DNA of 57,947 nt from Candidatus Pullichristensenella stercorigallinarum (GTDB lineage: Bacteria > Bacillota > Clostridia > Christensenellales > Aristaeellaceae), in NCBI GenBank assembly GCA_018712945.1, contig DVFZ01000035.1, positions 1 through 57,947 on the forward strand. The letters are read 5' to 3'. The stretch's first letter is position 1, and each line of letters opens with the position of its first letter. This document shows, in pieces, positions 24,853-33,332 of the stretch. The notes below the pieces were generated by a model that did no database searches, was not told the origin of the DNA, and saw only the letters and a program-made list of their open reading frames with translations. The position numbers were made by a program, and so were the translations under genes.

Positions 24853-25683
24853 TCAGCCTACGTATTTGAGCCAACCGCGCAAATAATCGCGCAAGGCGCG
24901 GCTGTGGGTTTCCGTCAGAAAGTGTCCAGCCGGGCGAATGATGTGCGCCTCCAGTTCGGGAATCAGCGCCGACAGGCGTTCGCGCGTCCCGGCGGGCAAC
25001 AGCGGGTCGCTGCCGCCCCAAATGGCGATGGATGGGCAAAACCCCGGCAGGGCGGGCACTTCATCCACGCTGATAAGCATATTCAGAAGGGCGGCGCGCG
25101 CGCCGGGCTGCGCAAGAGACGCCCACATGCGCTCTACGGCGTAATCGGGCAGCGGACGGCGCGCGGCGCGCGTCACAAATTGTGTAAACGCCGCCGGGCT
25201 TACAAACGCCTGCTCCATAAAGCGCTGTGCCGCTTCCTTGCGCCCCTCGAAAAAGCGCCCCTTGCCGCCGGACGGCACCAGCGGGGAAATTTCGATCAGC
25301 GAACGCACCGAATCCGGTTGCAGGGCGCACATGGCTTGCACCGTGGGGCAGGCGCAACCGTGCGCCGCCAAGTGCCAGAGGGCGTTTTGCCCGCCCACGC
25401 GCGCGTCCACCTCGTCCAGCACGCCCCAGACCAGACGGGCGCGGGTGACGCTTTTCTGCGGCCCGGCCACGCCATGCGCGCCTTGGCCGAACCCGGGAAG
25501 GTCGGCCAACACGCACAGGCAGCCAAGCTCTGAAAGCTCCGGCAGCAGCTTGCGCCAATGGAAGGGCGTCATCAGCGGCGAGCACAACAAAAGCAGCCGG
25601 TGACGCAAATGCGCCTCGGGCCGGACAATGCTGAAATTGACGCGCAATCCCCTGAAGGACAGCGACAGGCTTTCCCGGGACAT
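24853..25683 (-). CDS. Alpha/beta hydrolase-fold protein, nucleophile apparently lost
   Basis: The 276-residue protein has the alpha/beta hydrolase outline: LLLLCSPLMTPFHWRKLLPEL as the oxyanion region, VLADLPGFGQG, WGGSDPLLP with the acidic residue and RPAGHFLTETH with the histidine. The nucleophile elbow, normally GHSxGG, reads AHGCACP, so the serine position aligns with glycine. Cysteines nearby could substitute, but their placement is wrong for the usual elbow. It may be a binding protein or use another chemistry. The start at 25683 follows GGAGGAAACCG. It heads the TrmH/UPF0340/heparinase operon. Confidence 0.8.
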   Translation of the reverse strand: MSRESLSLSFRGLRVNFSIVRPEAHLRHRLLLLCSPLMTPFHWRKLLPELSELGCLCVLADLPGFGQGAHGVAGPQKSVTRARLVWGVLDEVDARVGGQNALWHLAAHGCACPTVQAMCALQPDSVRSLIEISPLVPSGGKGRFFEGRKEAAQRFMEQAFVSPAAFTQFVTRAARRPLPDYAVERMWASLAQPGARAALLNMLISVDEVPALPGFCPSIAIWGGSDPLLPAGTRERLSALIPELEAHIIRPAGHFLTETHSRALRDYLRGWLKYVG

Positions 25684-25843
25684 CGGTTTCCTCCACACAT
25701 TCGGGTGCGCGCACCCTCTTCCGCAGAAGATTTTAGCATACCAGGAAGCGTTTGGCAATCGTGAAAGATTGCGCACAAACGCCGTTTTTGGCAGATTTGG
25801 AAGAAATTGGCGGTAATTTTTGTGATAATCCGGTGCCTTGGAC

Positions 25844-25872
25844 TTGATTGAAATGGAATTGTCATGTATAAT
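25844..25872 (+). promoter_or_regulatory. Sigma-A promoter of the zinc ribbon-murA unit
   Basis: TTGATT (25844-25849), a 17-base spacer and TATAAT (25867-25872) lie 55 bases before the GTG start of the next gene. Confidence 0.8.
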
Positions 25873-25926
25873 AAAAGGAGCGGCAGGAAATGTTTATCAA
25901 ATCGCAATGATTCGGAGGCGACGTTT

Positions 25927-26130
25927 GTGCCGTTGTATGCATGGAAATGTCCAAAATGCGGCCATCGCTTTGAGGTGCTTGCCAGCATCGAAAAGCGCGA
26001 TGAAGCGGCTGTGTGTGAAAAGTGCGGCGAAAAGGCCGTGCGTGATTATACGGGTTCCTGTGCCTTTGGCGCGAAGGGCTTGGGCGGGTGCGGCGGCAAC
26101 TGCGGCTGCTGCAGCGGCTGTCATCATTGA
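25927..26130 (+). CDS. FmdB-family zinc ribbon protein
   Basis: The 67-residue protein begins MPLYAWKCPKCGHRFEVLASI and has a second pair in CEKCGEKAVRDYTG, the four-cysteine zinc ribbon of FmdB-type putative regulatory proteins. The C-terminus is rich in glycine and cysteine and ends CSGCHH, which may bind another metal. The start is GTG (25927), with GGAGGCGACGTTT upstream. It ends 28 bases before murA and is probably co-transcribed with it. The function of the family is poorly known. Confidence 0.8.
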   Translation: MPLYAWKCPKCGHRFEVLASIEKRDEAAVCEKCGEKAVRDYTGSCAFGAKGLGGCGGNCGCCSGCHH

Positions 26131-26158
26131 AAGGAGCCGGCTCCGGCCGGGTTTCGAT

Positions 26159-27433
26159 ATGGGGGAAAAGTTTCTAATCCGGGGCGGACGCCGCCTCGAG
26201 GGGGAGGTTATGGTCAGCGGCGGCAAAAACGCCGCGCTTGCGGTCGTGCCCGCGGCGCTGTTGGCGGATTCGCCGTCGGTGATTGAAAACTTGCCCGACA
26301 TCAACGATGTCCACGTCCTGATCGAAATGATGCGCTGGCTCGGCGCAAAGGTGGAGTTTCGGGACAATGTGCTCTCGGTTGATCCGCGCGGTGTGGACAA
26401 GTACAATCCGCCCTATGAGCTGACCAGCAGGATGCGCGCCTCGTATTACCTTGCGCCGGTGCTGATGGGCATTTTTGGGCGTGCGCAGGTGCCGCTGCCC
26501 GGCGGATGCGATATCGGCGCCCGGCCCATCGACCAGACGCTCAAGGCCATACGCACCCTGGGCGCGAAGGCCGATACGCTCGGCGGCAACCTTGAGATCG
26601 AAGCCGAGGAACTGATCGGCAACGATATTTTCCTGGACATGCCCTCTGTGGGAGCGACGGTCAACAGCATGCTGGCGGCGGTCAACGCCAGCGGCACAAC
26701 CTGTATCCACAACGCCGCCAAGGAGCCGCACATCGTCGATCTGGCCAACTTCCTGTCGGCCATGGGCGCGTGGGTGAAGGGCGCGGGCACGGATGTGATC
26801 CGCGTGCGCGGCGGCCGGCACCTGCACGGCGCGAACTACACCATCATTCCCGACCAGATCGAAACCGGCACGCTGATGATCGCCGCCGCCGCTACTTCCG
26901 GCGACGTGGTGATTACCGGCGCGATTCCCACGCACATGGAGTCCCTTTCCGCAAAGCTGCTGGAAATGGGCGTGCGCGTGGAAAGCGAGGACGACTGGAT
27001 TCACGTGCGTTCCAACGGCGTGTTCCGCGCCGTGAACGTCAAAACGCAGGGCTATCCCGGCTATCCCACCGACTTGCAACAGCCCCTTTCCGCGCTTCTG
27101 ACCATTGCGCGGGGCACGAGCATTGTCACCGAGACGATTTTTGAAAACCGCTTCCGCTTCCTGGACGAATTGCGCAAAATGGGAGCGAATGTGCGCGTGA
27201 TTGAAAGTTCCGCGATTATTTCCGGCGTCGACCGCCTGGTATCGGCGCGCGTGAACGCCACCGACCTGCGCGCGGGCGCGGCCATGGTGATTGCGGCGCT
27301 GATGGCGGACGGGGAGACGGAGATCGGCGGCGTGGAGTACATACTGCGCGGCTACGAGCGCTTTGATGAAAAGTTGCGCCGTTTGGGCGCATGCGTCGAG
27401 CGCGTTTCCTCCCGCAGTTACGCCAGGGTGTAA
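26159..27433 (+). CDS. murA: UDP-N-acetylglucosamine 1-carboxyvinyltransferase
   Basis: MurA adds enolpyruvate from phosphoenolpyruvate to UDP-GlcNAc, the first committed step of peptidoglycan synthesis. The 424-residue protein has the EPSP-synthase-like double fold. It has SGGKNAALAVVPAALL with the catalytic Lys-Asn (23-24), RMRASYYLAPVLMG, and LPGGCDIGARPIDQ with the fosfomycin-reactive cysteine (117). Usual family members have alanine, not aspartate, right after this cysteine. The only near start is the ATG at 26159. Its best ribosome binding site, AAGGAG, is about 24 bases away, so initiation may be weak or coupled to the zinc ribbon gene. A terminator follows. Confidence 0.95.
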   Translation: MGEKFLIRGGRRLEGEVMVSGGKNAALAVVPAALLADSPSVIENLPDINDVHVLIEMMRWLGAKVEFRDNVLSVDPRGVDKYNPPYELTSRMRASYYLAPVLMGIFGRAQVPLPGGCDIGARPIDQTLKAIRTLGAKADTLGGNLEIEAEELIGNDIFLDMPSVGATVNSMLAAVNASGTTCIHNAAKEPHIVDLANFLSAMGAWVKGAGTDVIRVRGGRHLHGANYTIIPDQIETGTLMIAAAATSGDVVITGAIPTHMESLSAKLLEMGVRVESEDDWIHVRSNGVFRAVNVKTQGYPGYPTDLQQPLSALLTIARGTSIVTETIFENRFRFLDELRKMGANVRVIESSAIISGVDRLVSARVNATDLRAGAAMVIAALMADGETEIGGVEYILRGYERFDEKLRRLGACVERVSSRSYARV

Positions 27434-27445
27434 GCGTCATTTTTT

Positions 27446-27474
27446 CGCCGGCAGCAAGCGCTGCCGGCGTTTTT
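27446..27474 (+). terminator. Terminator after murA
   Basis: A ten-base-pair stem, CGCCGGCAGC/GCTGCCGGCG, with loop AAGC is followed by TTTTT. The next gene starts only 12 bases further on, so some read-through may feed it. Confidence 0.85.
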
Positions 27475-27485
27475 GCGAGGTACAA

Positions 27486-30400
27486 ATGTTGATTGCCGAT
27501 CTGCACATCCATTCCCGGTTTTCCCGGGCCACCAGCCGCGAGTGTGACGCGCCCCATCTGGATCTGTGGGCGCGTCGCAAGGGCGTAGGGCTGTTGGGCA
27601 CGGGCGATTTTACCCACCCATCCTGGAGGAAAGAGCTTTCCGAGGTGCTCGAGCCGGCGGGCGAGGGCGTATTCGCGCTGAAAAAGGAACTGCGCTTGCC
27701 CTGCGAGGTTGCGGGCGAGGCTCGCTTTGTCCTCAGCGCTGAGATCAGTTCCATTTATAAAAAAGACGGCCGCACGCGCAAAGTGCACAATGTCATCCTC
27801 ATGCCTTCGTTTGAGGCGGCGGAGCGGCTTTCCGCGCGCTTGGAGCGCATTGGCAACCTGCATTCCGACGGCCGCCCCATCCTTGGACTGGACTGCCGCG
27901 ACCTGCTGGAAATGACGTTGGAAGCCTGCCCCGAGGCCATGTTCATCCCCGCACACATCTGGACGCCGCATTTTTCCCTGCTGGGCGCGTTTTCAGGCTT
28001 TGATTCCATCGAGGCGTGTTTTGGGGATTTGTCTGGCCAGATTCACGCGCTGGAGACGGGCCTTTCCTCCGATCCGCCCATGAACTGGCGCGTTTCCAAC
28101 CTCGACGGGCGCACGCTGGTGTCCAATTCGGACGCCCATTCGCCCGCCAAGCTGGCGCGGGAGGCCAATATGCTTTCGGTGGAGGCAAGTTACCCGGCCC
28201 TCAAGCGCGCCATAGAGACGGGCGAGGGCTTTGAAGGCACCATAGAGTTCTTCCCCGAGGAAGGCAAATATCATTTGGATGGCCACCGCGCCTGCGACGT
28301 ATGCCTCGAGCCTTCCGAAACGATGCGCTTGGAAGGCCGTTGCCCGGCCTGCGGGCGCAAGATAACCATTGGCGTCAAGCACCGCGCCGAGCTGCTTTCA
28401 GACCGCGCCGAAGGCTGCGTCCCGCCCGCGTGCGCCAAACCCTTTGAAAGCCTGATGCCGTTGCCTGAGGTGCTTGCCTCCTGCATGGGCGTGTCCGCGG
28501 CGTCGAAGAAAGTTACGGAACGGTATTTCCATTTGTTGACGGCATTGGGAAACGAGCTTTTCATATTGCGCGAAGCCCCGCTTGCGGATGTGCGCGAGGC
28601 GGGCGGTTGGGCGCTGGAGGAAGGGATCCGCCGCCTGCGCGCGGGGAAGGTGATCCGCAAAAGCGGCTATGACGGCGAGTACGGCGTAATTTCTTTGTTT
28701 GCCCCCGGCGAACTGGAAATGCTCGGCGGGCAGATGGCCATGTTTGATATGTCCGCGTTGCCGGCAAAGGCGAAGCGGACCGCGCCAAAGTCCCGGAAAG
28801 CCGTTGTGCCGGTTTCGGAAGCGTCCGCGCCCGCCGCGCGGGGGCTGAACGAAGAGCAGCTTCGCGCTGTGGATTCCACCGCCCGGGCTCTGGCGGTAAT
28901 CGCCGGGCCGGGCACGGGCAAGACGTTTACGTTGGTGGAGCGCATCGTCCGCCTGCTCGAACGCGGCGCAAAGCCCGCCGAGATTACGGCGGTGACGTTC
29001 ACCAACCAGGCGGCGCGGGAATTGCGCGCGCGTCTGGAAAGTCGTCTGGGCGCGCGCACGGCAAAGGCGCTCCATATCGGTACCTTCCACGCCCTCTGCC
29101 TGCGCCTGCTGGACGATAAACCCCTGCTCGGCGAGGATGGCGCCCTCGAAGCGCTCTATGGCCTGCCGGAATTAGGAAAAATGCGTCCCCGCGCCGCTTT
29201 GCGCGCCATTTCGGAGGTCAAGAATGGCAAAAGCTGCGCCGAGGCGGGCGTGGATGAAGCCTTGGTGCGGGCCTACCAGGCCAGGCTTCAGGCGCTGGGC
29301 GCGCGCGATTTGGACGACTTGCTGCTGGACGCGCTCGAGGCGGACGTTCCCACCGACCGGCGCTTTGCCCATCTGTTGGTGGACGAGTTTCAGGACATCA
29401 ACGCCGTGCAGCGCGCCCTGGTGCGTCACTGGAGCGCGGCGGGGGAAAGCCTGTTTGTCATTGGCGATCCCGACCAGTCCATCTACGGCTTTCGCGGCGC
29501 GGACGCGCACTGCTTCGAGCGCCTGCGCGCCGAACTGCCGGAGCTGGAAACCGTGGCGCTGACCGTCAACTACCGTTCCGCGCCGGATATCCTGCGCCGC
29601 GCCGCGGCCTGTATCTCCCATAATCCCGGCCCGGCGCGTTCGCTGCGCCCCGCGGCGGCGGAGGGGATGTGCGTGCGCCTTGCCTGCGCGGACACGGCTT
29701 TTTCCGAGGCGGTGTGGATTGCCAAAGAAGTTGCCCGCCTTGCCGGCGGCGTGGACATGCTCAACGCCACGGCGGGAGAACGCGAAATGCGCGCTTTTTC
29801 GGAAATAGCGGTGCTTGCGCGCACGCACCGGCAGCTCGATCTCATCGAAGAATGCCTTGCCCACGACGGCATCCCCTGCCTGGTGGCCGGGCGGGAGGAT
29901 TATCTGGACAGCGAGGATACGCGAGGCGCGCTCGCCTTCTTCCGTTCCCTGGCCGTTCCCGGGGATTTGGCCAGCCTGCGCGCGGCCCTGCGGCTCAACT
30001 GGGGGCTTCCCGAGGATATCATCCGCCAGGCGGAGGCCGTTGAAGACGCGGCGGCGCGTGTAGACGCCCTCCGCAACCGGCCGGAAGCGGCGGAATATAT
30101 ACGCGCTGTGGAGCTGCTTGCTCCGAAGATCAGCCGCGAAAAGCCCGGACGCCTGCTTCGGCGTTGGATTGGCCTGCGGGGAACGTCCGATTCTCTGGAA
30201 CGCCTGGCAAGCGCGGCGGAATTTCATGATACGCTGCCCGCTTTCCTGTCCGCCATGGCCATCGGCGAGGAGGCGGATGTGCGCCGCCGCAACGGCAAGG
30301 CGCGCGCTGCGGGCGCGGTGACGCTGATGACGCTGCACGGCTCCAAGGGCCTGGAATTCCCGGTGGTGTTCCTCGCTGGCGCGGGCGAAGGGGTTTTGCC

Positions 30401-30605
30401 GTTGACGCGCCCAGGCCTGGAGACAGACGTGGAGGAGGAACGCCGCCTGTTCTTTGTGGGCATGACGCGGGCGCGGGAAGACCTGATCGTCACCTGTCCG
30501 GGCGCTCCCTCGCGCTTCGTATCTGAGATGGGGGAAGGGCTTTCCGCAGAGCGCGTCAAATCCCGCGCCCGGGCGCCGAAAGTGGAGCAGCTTTCCATGT
30601 TTTAA
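27486..30605 (+). CDS. Endonuclease Q-like PHP domain fused to UvrD helicase
   Basis: The 1039-residue protein joins two repair modules. Residues 1 to about 290 resemble endonuclease Q/TIGR00375 PHP nucleases: metal ligands in DLHIHSRFSRATS (His7, His9), GTGDFTHP, SAEISSIY, PAHIWTPH and NSDAHSP (about 211), then a four-cysteine zinc site CDVC/CPAC (about 270-292). A linker that includes a helix-hairpin-helix-like stretch leads to an SF1A helicase from about 455. This has Walker A GPGTGKT (about 475), VDEFQD (about 633), GDPDQSIYGFRGAD, TLHGSKGLEF and VGMTRARED, but lacks much of a usual 2B domain. EndoQ nicks 5' of deaminated bases and UvrD unwinds from nicks. A combined nick-and-unwind repair enzyme is my inference. 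GAGGTACAA precedes the ATG. Confidence 0.88.
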   Translation: MLIADLHIHSRFSRATSRECDAPHLDLWARRKGVGLLGTGDFTHPSWRKELSEVLEPAGEGVFALKKELRLPCEVAGEARFVLSAEISSIYKKDGRTRKVHNVILMPSFEAAERLSARLERIGNLHSDGRPILGLDCRDLLEMTLEACPEAMFIPAHIWTPHFSLLGAFSGFDSIEACFGDLSGQIHALETGLSSDPPMNWRVSNLDGRTLVSNSDAHSPAKLAREANMLSVEASYPALKRAIETGEGFEGTIEFFPEEGKYHLDGHRACDVCLEPSETMRLEGRCPACGRKITIGVKHRAELLSDRAEGCVPPACAKPFESLMPLPEVLASCMGVSAASKKVTERYFHLLTALGNELFILREAPLADVREAGGWALEEGIRRLRAGKVIRKSGYDGEYGVISLFAPGELEMLGGQMAMFDMSALPAKAKRTAPKSRKAVVPVSEASAPAARGLNEEQLRAVDSTARALAVIAGPGTGKTFTLVERIVRLLERGAKPAEITAVTFTNQAARELRARLESRLGARTAKALHIGTFHALCLRLLDDKPLLGEDGALEALYGLPELGKMRPRAALRAISEVKNGKSCAEAGVDEALVRAYQARLQALGARDLDDLLLDALEADVPTDRRFAHLLVDEFQDINAVQRALVRHWSAAGESLFVIGDPDQSIYGFRGADAHCFERLRAELPELETVALTVNYRSAPDILRRAAACISHNPGPARSLRPAAAEGMCVRLACADTAFSEAVWIAKEVARLAGGVDMLNATAGEREMRAFSEIAVLARTHRQLDLIEECLAHDGIPCLVAGREDYLDSEDTRGALAFFRSLAVPGDLASLRAALRLNWGLPEDIIRQAEAVEDAAARVDALRNRPEAAEYIRAVELLAPKISREKPGRLLRRWIGLRGTSDSLERLASAAEFHDTLPAFLSAMAIGEEADVRRRNGKARAAGAVTLMTLHGSKGLEFPVVFLAGAGEGVLPLTRPGLETDVEEERRLFFVGMTRAREDLIVTCPGAPSRFVSEMGEGLSAERVKSRARAPKVEQLSMF

Positions 30606-30840
30606 GGCGCGCGCCTGCGCGGGCGCTCACGGGCGGGGCAGGCGGGCATTTCCGCGACTGGCCATGCCTTCAAGGCCCCGCGTTCCCGGCAATCCGAATC
30701 GCGCGAATGCGTTCCGCATCCTTGCGCGTCCGCGGAATACCGGAAGGTTTCCCGCGGGCGAAAGATGCGCCGGATGCGGGATTTTTCTGAGCATGGGTAC
30801 TACTTAAAAACGAAAAATAATAAATGAAAAACGATAAATA
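30606..30840. other. Ungenic spacer
   Basis: The spacer is GC-rich up to about 30795 and then abruptly AT-rich (repeated AAAACGA and ATAAATAA tracts) just before a promoter, like an UP element. I see no open frame with a ribosome binding site and no clear terminator for the helicase gene. Confidence 0.5.
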
Positions 30841-30844
30841 ATTA

Positions 30845-30873
30845 TTGACGTGCGCGATTTTTCATGCTATACT
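30845..30873 (+). promoter_or_regulatory. Sigma-A promoter of the radical SAM gene
   Basis: TTGACG (30845-30850), a 17-base spacer and TATACT (30868-30873) lie 28 bases upstream of the start, preceded by an A/T-rich tract. Confidence 0.88.
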
Positions 30874-30901
30874 TTATCCACGGCCGGACAAGGAGATACG
30901 C

Positions 30902-32245
30902 ATGAAAATCAAGTTCATTCTTCCGGCGCTGGAGGAGGCGGTCAGTCCCTTCTGGCGCCCGATCAAGTACGCCCTTTTCCCACCGCTGGGGTTGGCAACG
31001 CTGGCCGCGTTGTGTGCGCCCGAAGACGAAACTACCCTTTGGGATGAACATGTGGAGCGCGTGGACGCGGAGGATTCGCCCGACCTTGCCGTCATTCAGA
31101 CCTACATCACCAACGCGCACCGCGCCTACGAGTTGGCAGACCGCTACCGGCAGCGGGGCGTATACGTCGCCCTGGGCGGCCTGCACGCCACATCCCTGCC
31201 TGAAGAAGCCGCGCTCCATGCCGACAGCGTGCTTACCGGCATGGGCGAGCAGGTTTTTCCCGAGTTTCTCCGCGACCTGCGCAGGGACGAGGCCAGGCCG
31301 CTTTATCGGGCCGGGAATGTCTGCCTACGCGATGTGCCGCTGCCCCGGCGCGACCTTATCAAGCGGGAGAAATACCTGGTGCCCAATTCCATGCTGATCT
31401 CGCGCGGCTGCCCGAACGCCTGCGATTTTTGTTATGTGGATTCCTTTTTCCGTGGCGGGAAGCGCTTTTACACCTATGCGTTGGACAGGATCCTGCGGGA
31501 GATGAGCGCGCTGCCCGGGCGGCATCTCTATTTTCTGGACGACAATCTCTTTGCCAGCCGTCCGCTTGCGGAGGCGCTGTTTCGGGAAATGCGCGGCATG
31601 GGCAGGTTGTTTCAGGGCGCGATGACCGTGCGCGACGCGCAGGACGAACGCCTTGTACGCCTGGCGCGCGATGCGGGGCTGCGCAGCGCCTTCATTGGTT
31701 TTGAAAGCACAAACCGCAAAAACCTTGCCGCCGCGGGGAAACGCGCCAATCTCGACCAGGATTACGAGCGCGCCGTCCGCACGCTGGACGCGGCGGGCGT
31801 GATGATCAACGGCAGCTTTATTTTCGGCATGGACGGCGATACGCCCGATACCTTCCGCGCCACGGCCGAATGGGCGATTGAGTGCGGCATTGCGACGGCC
31901 ACATTCCACATCCTCACTCCCTATCCGGGCACTGCCCTCTATGAGCGCTACCGCCCGCGCCTGTGCGTGCGCGACTGGCGCAAATACGATACCCGACATC
32001 TCGTTTTCAGGCATCCAACCATGAGCGCCGAACAGGTCGAGGCCGGTTACTGGTCGGCATACCGCACATTTTACCGCCTGGGCAACATCCGCGAGGGCGC
32101 GAGGCATCATCAAACCTCGGCCATGCGCCGCAAGCACTTCCTGTATTCGGCGGCATGGAAAAAACTTGACCCGCTGTGGAATTTTGTCATCCGCTCCGGT
32201 ATGCTGGGTCAGGCGCGGCGCGTGTTGGAACACACGCTGCGCTGA
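30902..32245 (+). CDS. B12-binding domain radical SAM protein
   Basis: The 447-residue protein has an N-terminal cobalamin-binding-like Rossmann domain (about 1-140; IKFILPALEE, FPPLGLATLAA, VALGGLHATSLPEEA). A radical SAM core follows with RGCPNACDFCYVD, whose CxxxCxxC (about 165-172) holds the 4Fe-4S cluster, then FLDDNLF, FIGFES and GSFIFGMDGDT. The C-terminal part has helical segments. Family members methylate or rearrange lipids, hopanoids, porphyrins and antibiotics. The usual B12 ligand motif DxHxxG is not visible, so cobalamin use is uncertain. AAGGAGATACGC precedes the ATG. It is a single gene with its own promoter. Confidence 0.88.
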   Translation: MKIKFILPALEEAVSPFWRPIKYALFPPLGLATLAALCAPEDETTLWDEHVERVDAEDSPDLAVIQTYITNAHRAYELADRYRQRGVYVALGGLHATSLPEEAALHADSVLTGMGEQVFPEFLRDLRRDEARPLYRAGNVCLRDVPLPRRDLIKREKYLVPNSMLISRGCPNACDFCYVDSFFRGGKRFYTYALDRILREMSALPGRHLYFLDDNLFASRPLAEALFREMRGMGRLFQGAMTVRDAQDERLVRLARDAGLRSAFIGFESTNRKNLAAAGKRANLDQDYERAVRTLDAAGVMINGSFIFGMDGDTPDTFRATAEWAIECGIATATFHILTPYPGTALYERYRPRLCVRDWRKYDTRHLVFRHPTMSAEQVEAGYWSAYRTFYRLGNIREGARHHQTSAMRRKHFLYSAAWKKLDPLWNFVIRSGMLGQARRVLEHTLR

Positions 32246-32259
32246 ATTGTCCGCTTGGG

Positions 32260-32287
32260 TTGACATTCCGGCAATTTCTGGTAAACT
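32260..32287 (+). promoter_or_regulatory. Promoter of the AEC transporter gene
   Basis: TTGACA (32260-32265) is followed after 16 bases by TAAACT (32282-32287), 20 bases before the start. Confidence 0.65.
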
Positions 32288-32306
32288 GTATGCGGAGGGG
32301 ATGTAT

Positions 32307-33224
32307 ATGGACAATGCCGAGCGAATTGCCGAAATCGTCTTGCCGGTGCTGGTTTCCTTGCTGCTGGGCTGGGTGTCGCGCCTGCGCGGCATATTGAGCC
32401 GCGCGCAGATCGACGGCCTCAAAACCTTTGTGGTCACGTTTTCTCTGCCCGCCGTGCTGTTCATGGCCTTTGCGGAAATCGCCTATGGCTTGGATGTGCT
32501 GCTCACCTGCCTGGCTGTGTTCGCGGCCTGCACGGCCATGCTCTTCATCGGCAAGCTGTTCCGCCGCGAAAACCCGCTGTTGCCCTTCCTGGTGACAGGT
32601 TTTGAGGCGGGCATGATGGGATATTCGCTCTATACGCTGCTTTTTGGCGCGGAAAACCTCAACGTCATGGCTGTGGCGGCGCTGGGCGGCGATGTGTTCG
32701 TCTTTACGCTCTATATGGCCATGCTCAAGCGGCGCGACGGTATTCCCGGTGCGCAGATCGCCCGGGAAACGCTGCTTTCGCCCATCTTTCTGGCCATTCT
32801 CGCCGGCGTACTGCTGGGCGCGACCGGGCTGTGGAGCGCCATGCAGGGCAACTTCCTGGGCGCGGCGGTCGGCGCGGTGGCGGACTTCCTTTCCGGCCCC
32901 ACAGCCTGTGCCATCCTCTTTGTGGTGGGTTACAACATCGAATTCAGCCGCGCCTCCCTGCGCGGGGCCGTGCGCGCGGCGGGCATACGGCTGGTTCTGT
33001 GCGCGGCGTTCTGCGTCCTTTGCGTGCTGCTGCTCACCTGGACGGTGGGCATGACCGAACTTCTGCGCTGGGCGCTGATTCTGCTGTTTTCCCTGCCCGG
33101 GCCGTATGTGCTGCCGGTATTCGCCCGCAGCGAGGCCGATACGCGCTATGCGTCCTCGTGCCTTTCGCTGTACACGCTTTTGTCGGTGGCCATGTTCTGC
33201 GTTATCGCAGTGCTGGCCGTCTAG
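32307..33224 (+). CDS. AEC-family transporter (auxin efflux carrier type)
   Basis: The 305-residue membrane protein has about ten hydrophobic segments in two five-helix halves. The N-half contains LPVLVSLLLGWVSR and FVVTFSLPAVLFMAF, a pattern common in AEC carriers of bacteria. Such proteins move small organic acids such as malate or malonate across the membrane; the substrate here is unknown. Two ATGs lie six bases apart. The second (32307) is eight bases from GGAGG, whereas the first is too close, so I use the second. A terminator follows. Confidence 0.85.
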   Translation: MDNAERIAEIVLPVLVSLLLGWVSRLRGILSRAQIDGLKTFVVTFSLPAVLFMAFAEIAYGLDVLLTCLAVFAACTAMLFIGKLFRRENPLLPFLVTGFEAGMMGYSLYTLLFGAENLNVMAVAALGGDVFVFTLYMAMLKRRDGIPGAQIARETLLSPIFLAILAGVLLGATGLWSAMQGNFLGAAVGAVADFLSGPTACAILFVVGYNIEFSRASLRGAVRAAGIRLVLCAAFCVLCVLLLTWTVGMTELLRWALILLFSLPGPYVLPVFARSEADTRYASSCLSLYTLLSVAMFCVIAVLAV

Positions 33225-33252
33225 CGTTATCGAACATCAGTTTAATTTTCGC

Positions 33253-33284
33253 GGAGGAGGCGTCTGGACGCTTCCTCCTTTATA
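33253..33284 (+). terminator. Terminator after the AEC gene
   Basis: GGAGGAGGCGTC pairs with GACGCTTCCTCC (one G-T pair) around a two-base loop and is followed by TTTATAATTT. Two TATAAT sequences (33281-33286 and 33293-33298) directly after it may serve as uvrB -10 elements, although I see no good -35. Confidence 0.7.
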
Positions 33285-33332
33285 ATTTGTGGTATAATAC
33301 TTGCAGCCGTATGGAAAGGGAGGGGGAGAGCT

